A stretch of DNA of 64,000 nt from positions 1 through 64,000 of the forward strand of contig JBAOII010000001.1 of assembly GCA_037045685.1 (NCBI GenBank), written 5' to 3'. The notes below the pieces were generated by a model. It did not search any database. It was not told the DNA's origin and worked only from the letters and a program-made list of their open reading frames with translations. Position 1 is the first letter of the stretch; every line of letters begins with the position of its first letter. The DNA is from Competibacter_A sp037045685. Its GTDB lineage: Bacteria > Pseudomonadota > Gammaproteobacteria > Competibacterales > Competibacteraceae. The translations under genes and the position numbers were made by a program. Shown here in pieces: positions 56,457 to 64,000 of this stretch.

Positions 56457-56687
56457 TTGTCGCGATTCTCGTTTTACCGTAGTTGGAGTTGGAATCGATC
56501 TTATCCGGTAATTTCCTGATGTGAGAAGAAAGGTTCAAAGCGTCGAATAAACTTTCGACGGGCATGGACCGCTTGCCGAAAAACCTGATGCTCAACCGGT
56601 CGATTCTCGGAAAACCGCTATCTTTGACGCTCTCGCTCGCTAGGCGGTTCGCTGCACGCCGGTTGGGAGAACGGGTATGATGGCTCG

Positions 56688-57721
56688 ATGAAGCGCTATT
56701 GGATTCTCTGGACGGTCGTCGCGCTGGGCGTGCTGGCGGGCGCGGGCGTTGCAGGATGGCGGTTAGTTCGGCCCGGTAACGGTGGAGGTCGCTCATCCCG
56801 CCCGAGGTCCGGCGGTGCGGGCGGTCTACGCGACCGGCACGGTGGAACCGACCGTCATGCTGCCCATCGCGCCGCGCACGGCCGGCCGCTTGATGGAACT
56901 CAAGGCCGACGAGGGCGCGCGGGTCCGCGAAGGGCAGGAGTTGGCCCGACTTGGAAGACGCCGACCTCCAGCGTTCGGTGGACGAGCTGGACGCGCGGGC
57001 GCGATTCGCCAAGACGCAGTTGGACCGCGCCCAAACCCTGCTCGACCGGGGCTTGGGCACGGTGCTGGAGCGCGACCGGGCGCGTTCCGATTGGCAGGCG
57101 GCGGAGGCGACCGTGGCCCGCGCCCGCGCCTTGCGGTCCTACATGACCTTGACCGCCCCGGCGGACGGCCAAATCCTGCGGCGCGACGGCGAGGTGGGCC
57201 AAGTGATCCCGGCCAACCAGCCGATTTTCTATTTCTCCCGCCGCGAGCCGTTGCGGATCGAGGCCGAGGTGGACGAGGAAGATATCACCCTGGTCCAGCC
57301 CGGCCAGCGGGTGCTGATTCGTGCGCCCGCCCTGCCGGATCGCGTCATCGACGGCAAGCTGGCCGCCATCACCCCCAAAGGCGATCCGGTCAGCCGCGCG
57401 TTCCGGGTGCGGATCGAACCCGAGAACGACGCCCCGTTGCGCATCGGGATGACCGCCGAGGTCAACATCGTCGTGACCGAGCGTGCCAACGCCTTGCTGG
57501 TGCCGGCGACCGCCGTGGTGGACGGCCACGTCTGGACCGTGCGCGACGGGGAGTTGCACCGTCAGCCGGTTCAAGCCGGGATCGGCGGCGAGACGCGAAC
57601 CGAGATTCTGTCCGGTCTGGCGGAAAGCGATACCGTCGTCGTCCGTCCCGCCACCGGCTTGCGGGAAGGGCGGCGGGCGCGAGCGATGCCCGATCCGAAG
57701 CCGAGCGCCAAGGCCGGTTGA
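56688..57721 (+). pseudogene. HlyD/RND-type membrane fusion protein, frameshifted
   Basis: About 340 residues when joined. N-terminal helix (MKRYWILWTVVALGVLAGAG); AVYATGTVEPTVMLPIAPRT barrel/lipoyl start in a second frame; from 56951 the alpha-hairpin (DELDARARFAKTQLDRAQTL), lipoyl return (LTAPADGQILRRDGEVGQVI) and beta-barrel (EDITLVQPGQRVLIRAPALP) are open to 57721. Frames change near 56780 and 56945. It forms a tripartite export system with the permease and ATPase that follow, 3 bases away. Confidence 0.82.
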
Positions 57722-57724
57722 TCC

Positions 57725-58969
57725 GTGTCGATCCAACTGGAAATCGCCGTCACCCATCTGGTCAACCGCAAGCGGCCCACGCTGGTTTCGCTGATCGGCA
57801 TCGTGCTCGGGGTAGCGTTCTTCCTGGCCGTGTCGTCCTTGATGCGCGGCTCCGAGCGCGATTTCATCAAGCGGCTGGTCGATAACAGCCCGCACATCAC
57901 CGTTTCCGACGAATACCGCAATCCCCGCGTGCAACCGGCGGTGGCGCGTTGGCCCGAGGGTGCCGTCGAAGTGCGGCGAGTCAAGCCGCTGACCGAGGTT
58001 CGGGGCATTCGCGGCCACGCCCAGAAGCTCGCGTTCATCGAATCCCTGCCCGGTCTGCGCGCGGCGCCGGTTCTGGTGGGGTCGGTGGTGCTGACCTTCG
58101 CCGGGCGCATCGAAGGCGTCACCCTGAACGGCACCATCCCGGCCAAGATGAAGCAGGTCTCGACCATCGAGGAAAAGCTGATCGAGGGTTCGCTGGACGC
58201 GCTCGCCGCCAACCCGAACGGCATCGTGATCGGAGTCGGGCTGGCGAAAAAGTTCGGCCTGAGCATGGGCAGCGTGGTGAACGTCGCCTCGCCGGAGGGC
58301 GAGGTGCGCACCCTGAAAGTGGTCGGCATTTTCCGCACCGGCAACGCCGGTTACGACGAGAATCAGACCTTCGCCCTGCTGAAACGGGTCCAGGGCTTGC
58401 TGGACCGGCCCAACCGGGTCAACCGCTTCATTCTCCAGCTCGACGATCCCTACGCCGCGCGGGATGTGGCGGCGATCATCGAGGGGCGAATCGGCTACAA
58501 GGCCGTGTCCTGGCTGGAAGCCTCGGAAGACTTGATGAGCGTGTTGCTGGTGCGCAATCTGATCATGTACAGCGTGGTGTCGGCGATTCTGGTGGTGGCC
58601 GCTTTCGGCATCTACAACACCATCTCGACCATTGTCATGGAGAAGACCCACGACATCGCCATTCTCAAGTCGATGGGCTTTCATGCCCGCGATATTCGCC
58701 AGATCTTTTTAGCGGAAGGCGTGATTCTCGGTCTGATCGGTAGCCTGCTCGGGCTGCTGCTGGGCATCGGGCTGATGGCGTTGCTGGGGCAGGTCGAACT
58801 CAAGCCGCCCGGCGCGACCGAACTCGTTCATCTGCCGATTTACTGGGGCTACGAGCAGTATTTGCTCGCCGCCGGTTTCGCGCTGGCGTCGGCGATCGGC
58901 GCGGCGTATTTGCCGGCGCGCAAGGCGGGACGGGTTCATCCCGTGGCGATTCTGCGAGGGATGGGGTGA
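57725..58969 (+). CDS. MacB/FtsX-type ABC transporter permease
   Basis: A 414-aa permease: helix 1 (about 20-40, LVSLIGIVLGVAFFLAVSSL), a MacB-like periplasmic domain (about 45-270), then three helices (about 277-300, 320-345, 378-400) of the FtsX domain with KTHDIAILKSMGFHARDIRQ. GTG start 3 bases after the fusion-protein gene; the last codons overlap the ATPase gene by 4 bases. DevC/LolE-like; substrate unknown. Confidence 0.9.
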   Translation: MSIQLEIAVTHLVNRKRPTLVSLIGIVLGVAFFLAVSSLMRGSERDFIKRLVDNSPHITVSDEYRNPRVQPAVARWPEGAVEVRRVKPLTEVRGIRGHAQKLAFIESLPGLRAAPVLVGSVVLTFAGRIEGVTLNGTIPAKMKQVSTIEEKLIEGSLDALAANPNGIVIGVGLAKKFGLSMGSVVNVASPEGEVRTLKVVGIFRTGNAGYDENQTFALLKRVQGLLDRPNRVNRFILQLDDPYAARDVAAIIEGRIGYKAVSWLEASEDLMSVLLVRNLIMYSVVSAILVVAAFGIYNTISTIVMEKTHDIAILKSMGFHARDIRQIFLAEGVILGLIGSLLGLLLGIGLMALLGQVELKPPGATELVHLPIYWGYEQYLLAAGFALASAIGAAYLPARKAGRVHPVAILRGMG

Positions 58970-59695
58970 ATTCCGCAGGTGTAGGGGCGCAGCGTGCTGC
59001 GCCCGATAATCCGCCGATTCTAGCCGCCGAAAATTTGGGGCGGGTGCTGCCCGGCGAGGTGCCGGTCACCTTGGTGCAGGATGTCACGCTGGCGGTGGAG
59101 CGGGGCGAGTTCGTGGTCATCATGGGACCGTCCGGCTCCGGCAAATCCTCGCTGCTCTATCTGCTCGGCTTGCTGGATACGCCGACTTCGGGCCGGGTGC
59201 TGCTCGACGGGCGGGATACCTCGGGCTTCGGCGAGGACGAGCTGGCGACGACCCGGCTGCGAAAACTCGGCTTCGTCTTCCAGTTTCATTTTCTGCTGGC
59301 CGAATTTTCGGTGCTGGAAAACGTCCTGCTGCCGCTGCGCCGGCTGGGCGCGCTGGGCGAGGACGCCGCCCGAGAACGCGCCGCGCAATTGCTCGATCAA
59401 CTCGGCCTGAGCGAGCATTTGCGCAAGCGTCCGCACCAGATTTCCGGCGGGCAGCGCCAGCGGGCGGCCATCGCCCGCGCCCTCGCCAACGATCCGCCGA
59501 TCATTCTGGCCGACGAGCCGACCGGCAATCTGGACACCCGCGCCGGGGCCAACGTCCGGCAAATCTTGCACGACTCTGACCCGCGACATGGGCAAGACCG
59601 TGATCGCCGTCACTCACGATCTCACTTTCGCCAAAGCCGCCGACCGGATGATCGGTATCGTGGACGGCCTGATCGATCCCGAGTGGCGGGCGTAG
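58966..59695 (+). pseudogene. ABC transporter ATPase (LolD/MacB type), frameshifted near the end
   Basis: About 243 residues. Walker A GPSGSGKSS, Q-loop FVFQFHFLLAEF, signature ISGGQRQRAAIARAL, Walker B IILADEPTGNLD are in the first frame. After QILHD an extra T near 59577 moves TRDMGKTVIAVTHDLTFAKA (H-loop) to the +1 frame, which stops at 59695. The ATG used overlaps the permease stop, but the first 17 residues come from a dispersed-looking hairpin sequence (58985-59004), so a later start is possible. Confidence 0.82.
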
Positions 59696-60059
59696 CGGTC
59701 GGGGATTGTTCGACATGAAGCGGCCCGGCGTGCCCGGCTGGCCTGTGCGGGGATTTCGAGCGAGCAAATGTGATTGGCCTGTCGGCGAAGGGCTATACTT
59801 TTGTGGCAGATGATTGGTCCGGGTAAACGGCCGTTTGTGAGATATGAGGGCGCTGTCCGGCCAAGAGATTTCTGTTGCACAGACCGCGCCCCGTGGCGAG
59901 AGACGGGTTCCGGGAGAACGGCGAGCGGGTCGAGATTAGCCGGGCTCGGAATTGAAAGGTTGGTGTTATGCAGCTAATAAAAAACCGAATAATCAGGTTG
60001 TTGCTTTAGGTAGTGGCTGAATTTATGGTAGATATACAGAACTGTATAATCACTTGTTA

Positions 60060-60117
60060 GTCGCGGACGCTTCGCGCCCGCGACAACGGGGCGGCGGATA
60101 CGATCCGCCGCCCCGTT
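60060..60117. repeat. REP-like double palindrome, copy 2
   Basis: GTCGCGG/CCGCGAC (60060-60084) followed by a perfect 15-bp stem AACGGGGCGGCGGAT/ATCCGCCGCCCCGTT (60085-60117, loop ACG). It is the reverse-oriented counterpart of 6749-6797. It stands in the 459-base gap 59696-60154, which otherwise shows no gene. Confidence 0.65.
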
Positions 60118-60154
60118 AGGTGTCATTTGCGGATCCATACCCTCTGAGCAGCCG

Positions 60155-60610
60155 ATGACCGCGTTTGAGAAAATGGTCGAGCGAGGATGGTCCGAAGCGG
60201 TCCGCAGCGCCGTGGAGGATTATGCTTTGATGAAACAATCGGTAATTTCGGCCCTAACCTCTAGCCACCCCGATACTCGATCGGCGGCCGTTGCGGTGTT
60301 CATCGAGGCAGGTGACAAGAATGTCCACGATATAGTCGCCGCCCTACTAGATGACCCGTCCTCCCAGGTGCGCGACGAGGCTATGGAATATCTTATGGAC
60401 CATGCCCTACCTGAAGACGCGCCGCGCCTGATTGCCATAATGCGTAACGGTGGCAATCCCTTCCTCGCAACGATGGCGCTTTGCCGTAGCACGGGAAAGG
60501 AAGGAGACATTGTCGACGACGACATCCCTGGCCCAGAGCGAATGCGAGCCATTGAGCGGTGGGAGAATCTTGTGAGGCGACCACCCACGGATGTTGACCA
60601 TGACACCTAA
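60155..60610 (+). CDS. HEAT-repeat protein
   Basis: A 151-aa protein with two HEAT-like repeats (HPDTRSAAVAVFIEAGDKNV and DPSSQVRDEAMEYLMDHALP), probably a protein-binding scaffold. No catalytic motif. The IS1111-type element begins 9 bases after its stop codon, so the insertion just missed the gene. Composition is less GC-rich than the chromosome around it. Confidence 0.65.
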   Translation: MTAFEKMVERGWSEAVRSAVEDYALMKQSVISALTSSHPDTRSAAVAVFIEAGDKNVHDIVAALLDDPSSQVRDEAMEYLMDHALPEDAPRLIAIMRNGGNPFLATMALCRSTGKEGDIVDDDIPGPERMRAIERWENLVRRPPTDVDHDT

Positions 60611-60631
60611 CCAGCCTATATGGACTCCCCC

Positions 60632-60894
60632 GGAAAGCAAGGAAATTGATCGATAGTATGGCTGAGGAAGCGCATGCAGTCGTATATCCGGCATCTGGAG
60701 TGGACTCTGAATGGTCCGTGCCGACATGGAATCTGCGCACGTCGGGCCAATCGTTACAAGCGGCAGACGTGAAGTTGCCGGCAGAGTTATCGGCCTGGTG
60801 ACGTGAGGGTGCGACCCGTTTAGCCATGATGGGCGATCAATCTCAAAGCAAGCGCGAGGACGTGGAACACATCAAAGATTTTCTCCTTGCAGAC
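60632..60894 (-). ncRNA. Candidate bridge RNA region of the IS1111-type element
   Basis: The 263 bases between the transposase stop and the inverted repeat carry no gene. In IS1111-group elements the bridge RNA that pairs target and donor DNA is encoded at this end, 3' of the transposase. No secondary structure was computed; the call is based on position and length. Confidence 0.4.
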
Positions 60895-61977
60895 CTAGAC
60901 GGCAATGGCGAAGTCGGAACGGTTGAGCTTGTGGGCCAGGCGGCTGGGCGTGCCATACGGCTCGCCATCCCGGAGCGTGGCATAGCAGATGCGCGCCAGC
61001 TTGTTCGCCACCGCGCAGGCCGCCTTGTTGTGATTGGCGCGCTCCTGCACCGCCAGCCCCCAACCGCGCAGGCCATCAAGGGTCTTGCCGGCCTGTCGGG
61101 CCATGCTGGCCGCCCGCAGCACGGCCCGGGCGCCATGGGTGAGCAGCATGCGCAGGTAGCGATCCCCCTTCTTCGAGATGCGGCCGAGCACGCGACTGTT
61201 GCCGGAGCTGAACTCGCGCGGCGTCAGCCCGAACCAGCTGGCGAAATGACGGGCATCCTTGAAGTGGCTGACCGACCCTCCCGTGGCCGCCACCATCGCC
61301 GTGGCGGTCAGCAGGCCGATGCCGGGAATCGACAGCAGCGTGGTGCAGGCCGGACTGTGCTTCGCCAGTTCGGACAGCTCCCGCTCCATCTGGCCGATGC
61401 GCAATTCCAGCAGACGGATTTCCTCGACGAGAAACCGCATGGCGCGATGGATCATGGCGGGAATCGGCGTGTGCGGATCGGCGAGCGTGCGGGCGATCGC
61501 TTCGATGCCGGTGCGCGCGCCTTGCGGCACGGCCAGCCCGAACTCGCGGCAGAAGCCGCGCAAGGCATTGATGCGCGAGGTGCGCGTGCCCATCCAGAGG
61601 GAGCGGGTGCGGTGCAGCGCCTGCAAGGCTTGCTGTTCGACCGACTTCACCCGCACCGGAACGATGTCCGCGCAGCGGGCCGCTTCCAGCAGCGCCAGCG
61701 CATCGGCGGCATCGGTCTTGTTGCGCTTCACATAGGCGCGCACGTAGGCCGCCGGCAACAGCATGACTTCGATGCCCAGGCCATTGAGCCAGCGCGCCCA
61801 GTGGTGGGCGGAGCCGCAGGCTTCCATGATGACCAGCGAGACTTCGCGGTTCGGGAACCAGCGCTCGAACTGCGCGCGCGTCAGGCGATGCGATTCGACG
61901 ACATGCCACTGGCCATCGGCCACGGCCAGCTGGAAAACGTTCTTGGCAAGATCGACAGCGACGGTAGTAGCATTCAT
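60895..61977 (-). CDS. IS110/IS1111-family transposase
   Basis: A 360-aa DEDD recombinase. N-terminal RuvC-like domain with Asp in ATTVAVDLAKNVFQLAVAD and Glu in VSLVIMEACGSAHHW; KRNKTDAADALALLEAARC; C-terminal transposase_20 domain (LLSIPGIGLLTATAMVAATG, FASWFGLTPREFSSGNSRV) with the catalytic Ser region. ATG 61977 gives full family length; intact and probably active under bridge-RNA guidance. Confidence 0.92.
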   Translation of the reverse strand: MNATTVAVDLAKNVFQLAVADGQWHVVESHRLTRAQFERWFPNREVSLVIMEACGSAHHWARWLNGLGIEVMLLPAAYVRAYVKRNKTDAADALALLEAARCADIVPVRVKSVEQQALQALHRTRSLWMGTRTSRINALRGFCREFGLAVPQGARTGIEAIARTLADPHTPIPAMIHRAMRFLVEEIRLLELRIGQMERELSELAKHSPACTTLLSIPGIGLLTATAMVAATGGSVSHFKDARHFASWFGLTPREFSSGNSRVLGRISKKGDRYLRMLLTHGARAVLRAASMARQAGKTLDGLRGWGLAVQERANHNKAACAVANKLARICYATLRDGEPYGTPSRLAHKLNRSDFAIAV

Positions 61978-62127
61978 TTTGGATTCCCCTTCGGAGTTGA
62001 GCGGTGCTGATCCCCACGTCCAATGAGTCTCACCTGCGCACACAGTGCGCCAACAAAGAGGGGGAGTCCATCCCATCAGTCCACCGGACGCTGTGCGATA
62101 AAGCCGCGCAGCGCCGGTGACCTCCAC

Positions 62128-62327
62128 GTTGGACATCAGCCAAGAGATGATTTGCTGTTGGAGAATTTGGCAATACCGGTGCGGTGTTGGTATTTTCTCC
62201 AACATGAGGGCTGTAGCCTTGATTCGTCGGCGGGTGGTCGTGGCCACCGATGCGTTTGTGGAGGTGGTCATCTGGCAGTTGCCGGAGCCCGCCCCACCCT
62301 CAACGCACATGTTCAAATACCGTCTAG
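62128..62327. repeat. 200-bp direct repeat, copy 1
   Basis: Begins GTTGGACATCAGCCAAGAGA and ends CCGTCTAG; copy 2 is at 63025-63224, with the same length, no indel and about 92% identity by eye. Each copy includes about 76 bases of leader and the first 41 codons of a TumE-type gene. The pair flanks the toxin-antitoxin genes at 62456-62936. Confidence 0.85.
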
Positions 62328-62335
62328 GGCCGTAG
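62204..62335 (+). pseudogene. tumE: TumE-like toxin, truncated copy 1
   Basis: A 43-aa remnant: MRAVALIRRRVVVATDAFVE then VIWQLPEPAPPSTHMFKYRL, the N-terminal half of TumE-family proteins (DUF6516), ending in TAG where the repeat ends. The normal continuation (AYVVDG and a DNExGKGDHRH motif) is missing. Immediately after comes a small palindrome (GATGCGCT/AGCGCATC, 62336-62362). Confidence 0.65.
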
Positions 62336-62455
62336 GATGCGCTGAGCATCGCGAAGCGCATCAATCGCGAACTTACGTCAGCCCGCGCAGGTTGGGGTGA
62401 GCGAGAGCGAACCCTAACTTCCAAGTCAGAATCACCTAACGAAAGGTACATTCAC

Positions 62456-62674
62456 ATGTCAACCCGGCTTGAAAAAGTCATTCAACAAGCCTCGACCCTA
62501 CCTGCCGAAATTCAGGACGAAATAGCCGAGCAATGGTTGGAAGATATTGAGAATGAATTAAACTGGCAAAAAACCCTCCAACAACCGCAAGACAAATTAG
62601 CGGAACTGGCACGGGAAGCCTTGCGCCAATCGGCACGGGGAGAAACGCTAGTAAAGGGTTTCGATGAGATCTGA
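62456..62674 (+). CDS. Antitoxin of a type II TA pair
   Basis: A 72-aa acidic helical protein (MSTRLEKVIQQASTLPAEIQ, DIENELNWQKTLQQPQDKLA, LVKGFDEI) with AAAGG upstream. It overlaps the toxin gene by 11 bases, the usual antitoxin-first layout. The C-terminus probably wraps the toxin. No clear DNA-binding motif. Confidence 0.75.
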   Translation: MSTRLEKVIQQASTLPAEIQDEIAEQWLEDIENELNWQKTLQQPQDKLAELAREALRQSARGETLVKGFDEI

Positions 62675-62936
62675 ACTTACCTCGGAGTTTTTGGAACGGT
62701 TCCGAAATCTGCCAGAGCGGGTCAAGCACACCGCTAGAAAAAACTACCGGTTGTGGAAACAGAACCCGCGCCATCCCAGTGTGGAGTTCAAAAAGCTGAA
62801 CACTTCCATCCCGGTTTATGCAGTGCGGGCCGGTATTGGTTGGCGAGCGGTAGGAATTATGAAAGACTCGGACACTATCGTGTGGTTCTGGATCGGTTCA
62901 CACAGCGAGTATGACAAGTTATTAAAAAATCTGTGA
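62664..62936 (+). CDS. RelE/ParE-family toxin
   Basis: A 90-aa basic protein with the RelE-like fold pattern FLERFRNLPERVKHTARKNY, then HPSVEFKKLN and VYAVRAGIGWRAVGIMKDSD, WFWIGSHSEYDKLL. Likely an mRNA interferase or gyrase poison neutralised by the protein encoded just upstream. ATG overlaps the antitoxin end, indicating coupling. Confidence 0.8.
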   Translation: MRSELTSEFLERFRNLPERVKHTARKNYRLWKQNPRHPSVEFKKLNTSIPVYAVRAGIGWRAVGIMKDSDTIVWFWIGSHSEYDKLLKNL

Positions 62937-63024
62937 TAGCGAAAAGATGGGTCATGCTCGACTTATGCGATAGCCCTAACAAAAGCATGCGGCCGACGTG
63001 CTACGCACGCGGCTGATGCTAATT

Positions 63025-63224
63025 GTTGGACATCAGCCAAGAGACGATTTGCTGTTTGAGAATTTGGCAACACTGGTGTGGTGTTGGTATTTTCTCCAAC
63101 ATGAAGGCTGTAGCCTTGGTTCGTCGCCGGGTGGTCGTGGCCACCGATGCGTTTGTGGAGATGGTCATCTGGCAGTTGCCGGAGCCCGCCCCACCCTCAA
63201 CGCACATGTTCAAATACCGTCTAG
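63025..63224. repeat. 200-bp direct repeat, copy 2
   Basis: Starts at GTTGGACATCAGCC and ends at CCGTCTAG. Differences from copy 1 are single-base changes (for example GACGATTTG for GATGATTTG). Beyond 63224 the two copies share nothing, so the duplication ends inside the TumE-like gene. Confidence 0.85.
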
Positions 63225-63421
63225 CGTATATCGTCGAACAACGATCCGTGCTGCTGCCGAACGAGCGGTTCGACCGGAGCGGCCGACAGCGCGTGTTTTG
63301 CAGTCAAAATCTTCCACGCTCGCCGCCAAGCGGAAAAACCGTCCGCAACGACTTGGCTTGCGTTATTGGCGCGCATTCGCATATTGCTAGAATGGCGCAC
63401 TTGATCTTTAAAGGAGGGTGA
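63101..63421 (+). pseudogene. tumE: TumE-like toxin, truncated copy 2
   Basis: A 106-codon frame whose first 46 codons are TumE-like (MKAVALVRRRVVVATDAFVE, MVIWQLPEPAPPSTHMFKYR, LAYIVEQRSVL); the rest (PNERFDRSGRQR onward) departs from the family and has the Arg/Pro mix of non-coding sequence. Its frame runs into the alcohol dehydrogenase RBS. Probably a decayed toxin whose 3' end was lost by recombination. Confidence 0.6.
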
Positions 63422-63425
63422 CACC

Positions 63426-64000
63426 ATGTTCAAAGCGAAGGCTTACTCGGCCGCCAGCAAAACATCCCCGCTGGCTTCCGCCGCTATTCCCCGGCGCGAC
63501 CCGACCGAACGGGACGTGCAGATCGACATTCTATTCTGCGGCATCTGCCATTCCGATCTGCACTACGCCCGCGACGAGTGGCACGAAGTCATGCCGGCGG
63601 TATACCCCTGCGTGCCCGGCCACGAGATCGTCGGGCGCGTGACCAAGGTCGGGTCCGCCGTCACCCGGTACCAGGCCGGGGACCTCGTCGGAATCGGCTG
63701 TCTGGTGGACTCGGACCACACCTGTCGCCATTGCCAGGAAGAGTTGGAGCAGTTCTGCCCCGGCATGGTGCTCACCTACGGCTCGCCCGACCGGCACGGT
63801 ACCGCTCCGGTCACCTACGGCGGCTACTCCGATTCCATCGTGGTAGACGAGCGGTTCGTCCTTCGCATCCCCCCGAACCTCGATCCCGCCGGAGCCGCGC
63901 CGCTGCTGTGCGCCGGCATCACCACCTACTCACCGATGCGGCACTGGAAGGTGGGCGAGGGGAAGAAGGTCGGCGTGGTCGGCCTCGGCGGGCTGGGCCA
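63426..64000 (+). CDS. Zinc-dependent NAD(P) alcohol dehydrogenase (YahK/CAD type), 5' part
   Basis: The first 191 residues are in the window. FCGICHSDLHYARDEW has the catalytic zinc Cys and following His; PGHEIVGRVTKVG the Glu; LVDSDHTCRHCQEELEQFC the structural zinc Cys cluster (CxxC...C); GYSDSIVVDERFVLRIPPN and the Rossmann start VGVVGLGGLG follow. GGAGGG lies 8 bases before ATG 63426. The family reduces aldehydes with NADPH. It runs off the right edge at a glycine-rich loop. Confidence 0.92.
   Translation, partial: MFKAKAYSAASKTSPLASAAIPRRDPTERDVQIDILFCGICHSDLHYARDEWHEVMPAVYPCVPGHEIVGRVTKVGSAVTRYQAGDLVGIGCLVDSDHTCRHCQEELEQFCPGMVLTYGSPDRHGTAPVTYGGYSDSIVVDERFVLRIPPNLDPAGAAPLLCAGITTYSPMRHWKVGEGKKVGVVGLGGLG

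Larger units (their letters stand above)
60620..62071 (-). mobile_element. IS110-family element, IS1111 subgroup
   Basis: Bounded by 12-bp inverted repeats ATGGACTCCCCC (60620-60631) and GGGGGAGTCCAT (62060-62071), the subterminal repeats of IS1111-type elements. It encodes one DEDD transposase on the minus strand, with 263 non-coding bases 3' of the gene and only 82 bases 5' of it. The exact ends may lie a few bases outside the repeats; IS110 elements often make no target duplication. Confidence 0.85.

Noticed and set aside
62117..62335. Longer protein starting upstream of TumE copy 1 (ATG-like start at 62117)
   Set aside because: Residues before the ATG at 62204 do not match TumE and derive from the repeat leader; the family start fits 62204.

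Overview
The window is GC-rich DNA of proteobacterial type, probably from a gammaproteobacterium. The gene mix (c-di-GMP riboswitch, LCIB-like carbonic anhydrase, haem-binding membrane sensor beside a Ser/Thr kinase, tandem DUF4124 proteins, many insertion sequences) recalls activated-sludge Competibacteraceae. That placement is inference; no rRNA or tRNA gene was seen to fix it. About a dozen conserved genes carry one-base indels, densest in trpG/trpD at the left edge, so uncorrected long-read errors are a likely cause. Frameshifted genes should not be read as biologically dead without checking.

Layout. 1-967: broken trpD and trpG (minus strand), beta-proteobacterial in flavour. 968-6592: about 1.1 kb without genes, then a colinear fragment of an ICEclc-type integrative and conjugative element (hypothetical, alpA, parA, shi-like, bisD/parB-like, bisC/DUF2857). 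It stops abruptly where chromosomal-type DNA with a REP-like repeat begins. 6.8-16.4 kb: an envelope-enzyme cluster (L,D-transpeptidase, small membrane protein, Tlde1/DUF2778 protein), a MerR regulator with a VIT/VWA protein, two DUF4124 proteins, DUF924, an LCIB-type carbonic anhydrase homologue, a metallo-beta-lactamase-fold hydrolase, and a c-di-GMP-I riboswitch with a terminator platform in front of a 90-aa protein. 16.6-21.5 kb: an AT-rich phosphodiesterase-like gene (probably acquired), DUF2975 with its HTH partner, a serine beta-lactamase-fold lipoprotein, and ferredoxin-NADP reductase.

21.5-33.7 kb: a co-directional minus-strand run of xpaC, telA, SPFH/GYF, LysM (Kbp-like) and DUF533 genes resembling a membrane-stress or toxic-anion module; a SufS-like aminotransferase; citrate synthase; DedA; then a plus-strand pair of haem-binding DUF3365/HAMP protein and Ser/Thr kinase. 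33.8-36.7 kb: one nucleotidyltransferase-like gene broken twice, by an IS5-type element at codon 4 and an IS481-type element near its end. 36.7-48.2 kb: DUF4921, a TVP38-flavoprotein fusion with glutaredoxin, DUF302, a two-component system, a spondin-domain protein, DUF1223, arsS, and two related small secreted proteins.

48.4-64 kb: an IS701/IS4-like element with 20-bp inverted repeats and a 5-bp target duplication, a di-haem cytochrome c peroxidase, a 1371-aa inner-membrane protein, an alpha/beta hydrolase, a HlyD/MacB-type ABC export operon, a HEAT-repeat protein, an IS1111-type element with a long non-coding 3' flank, a toxin-antitoxin pair between two 200-bp direct repeats carrying truncated TumE genes, and the start of a zinc alcohol dehydrogenase that runs off the right edge.
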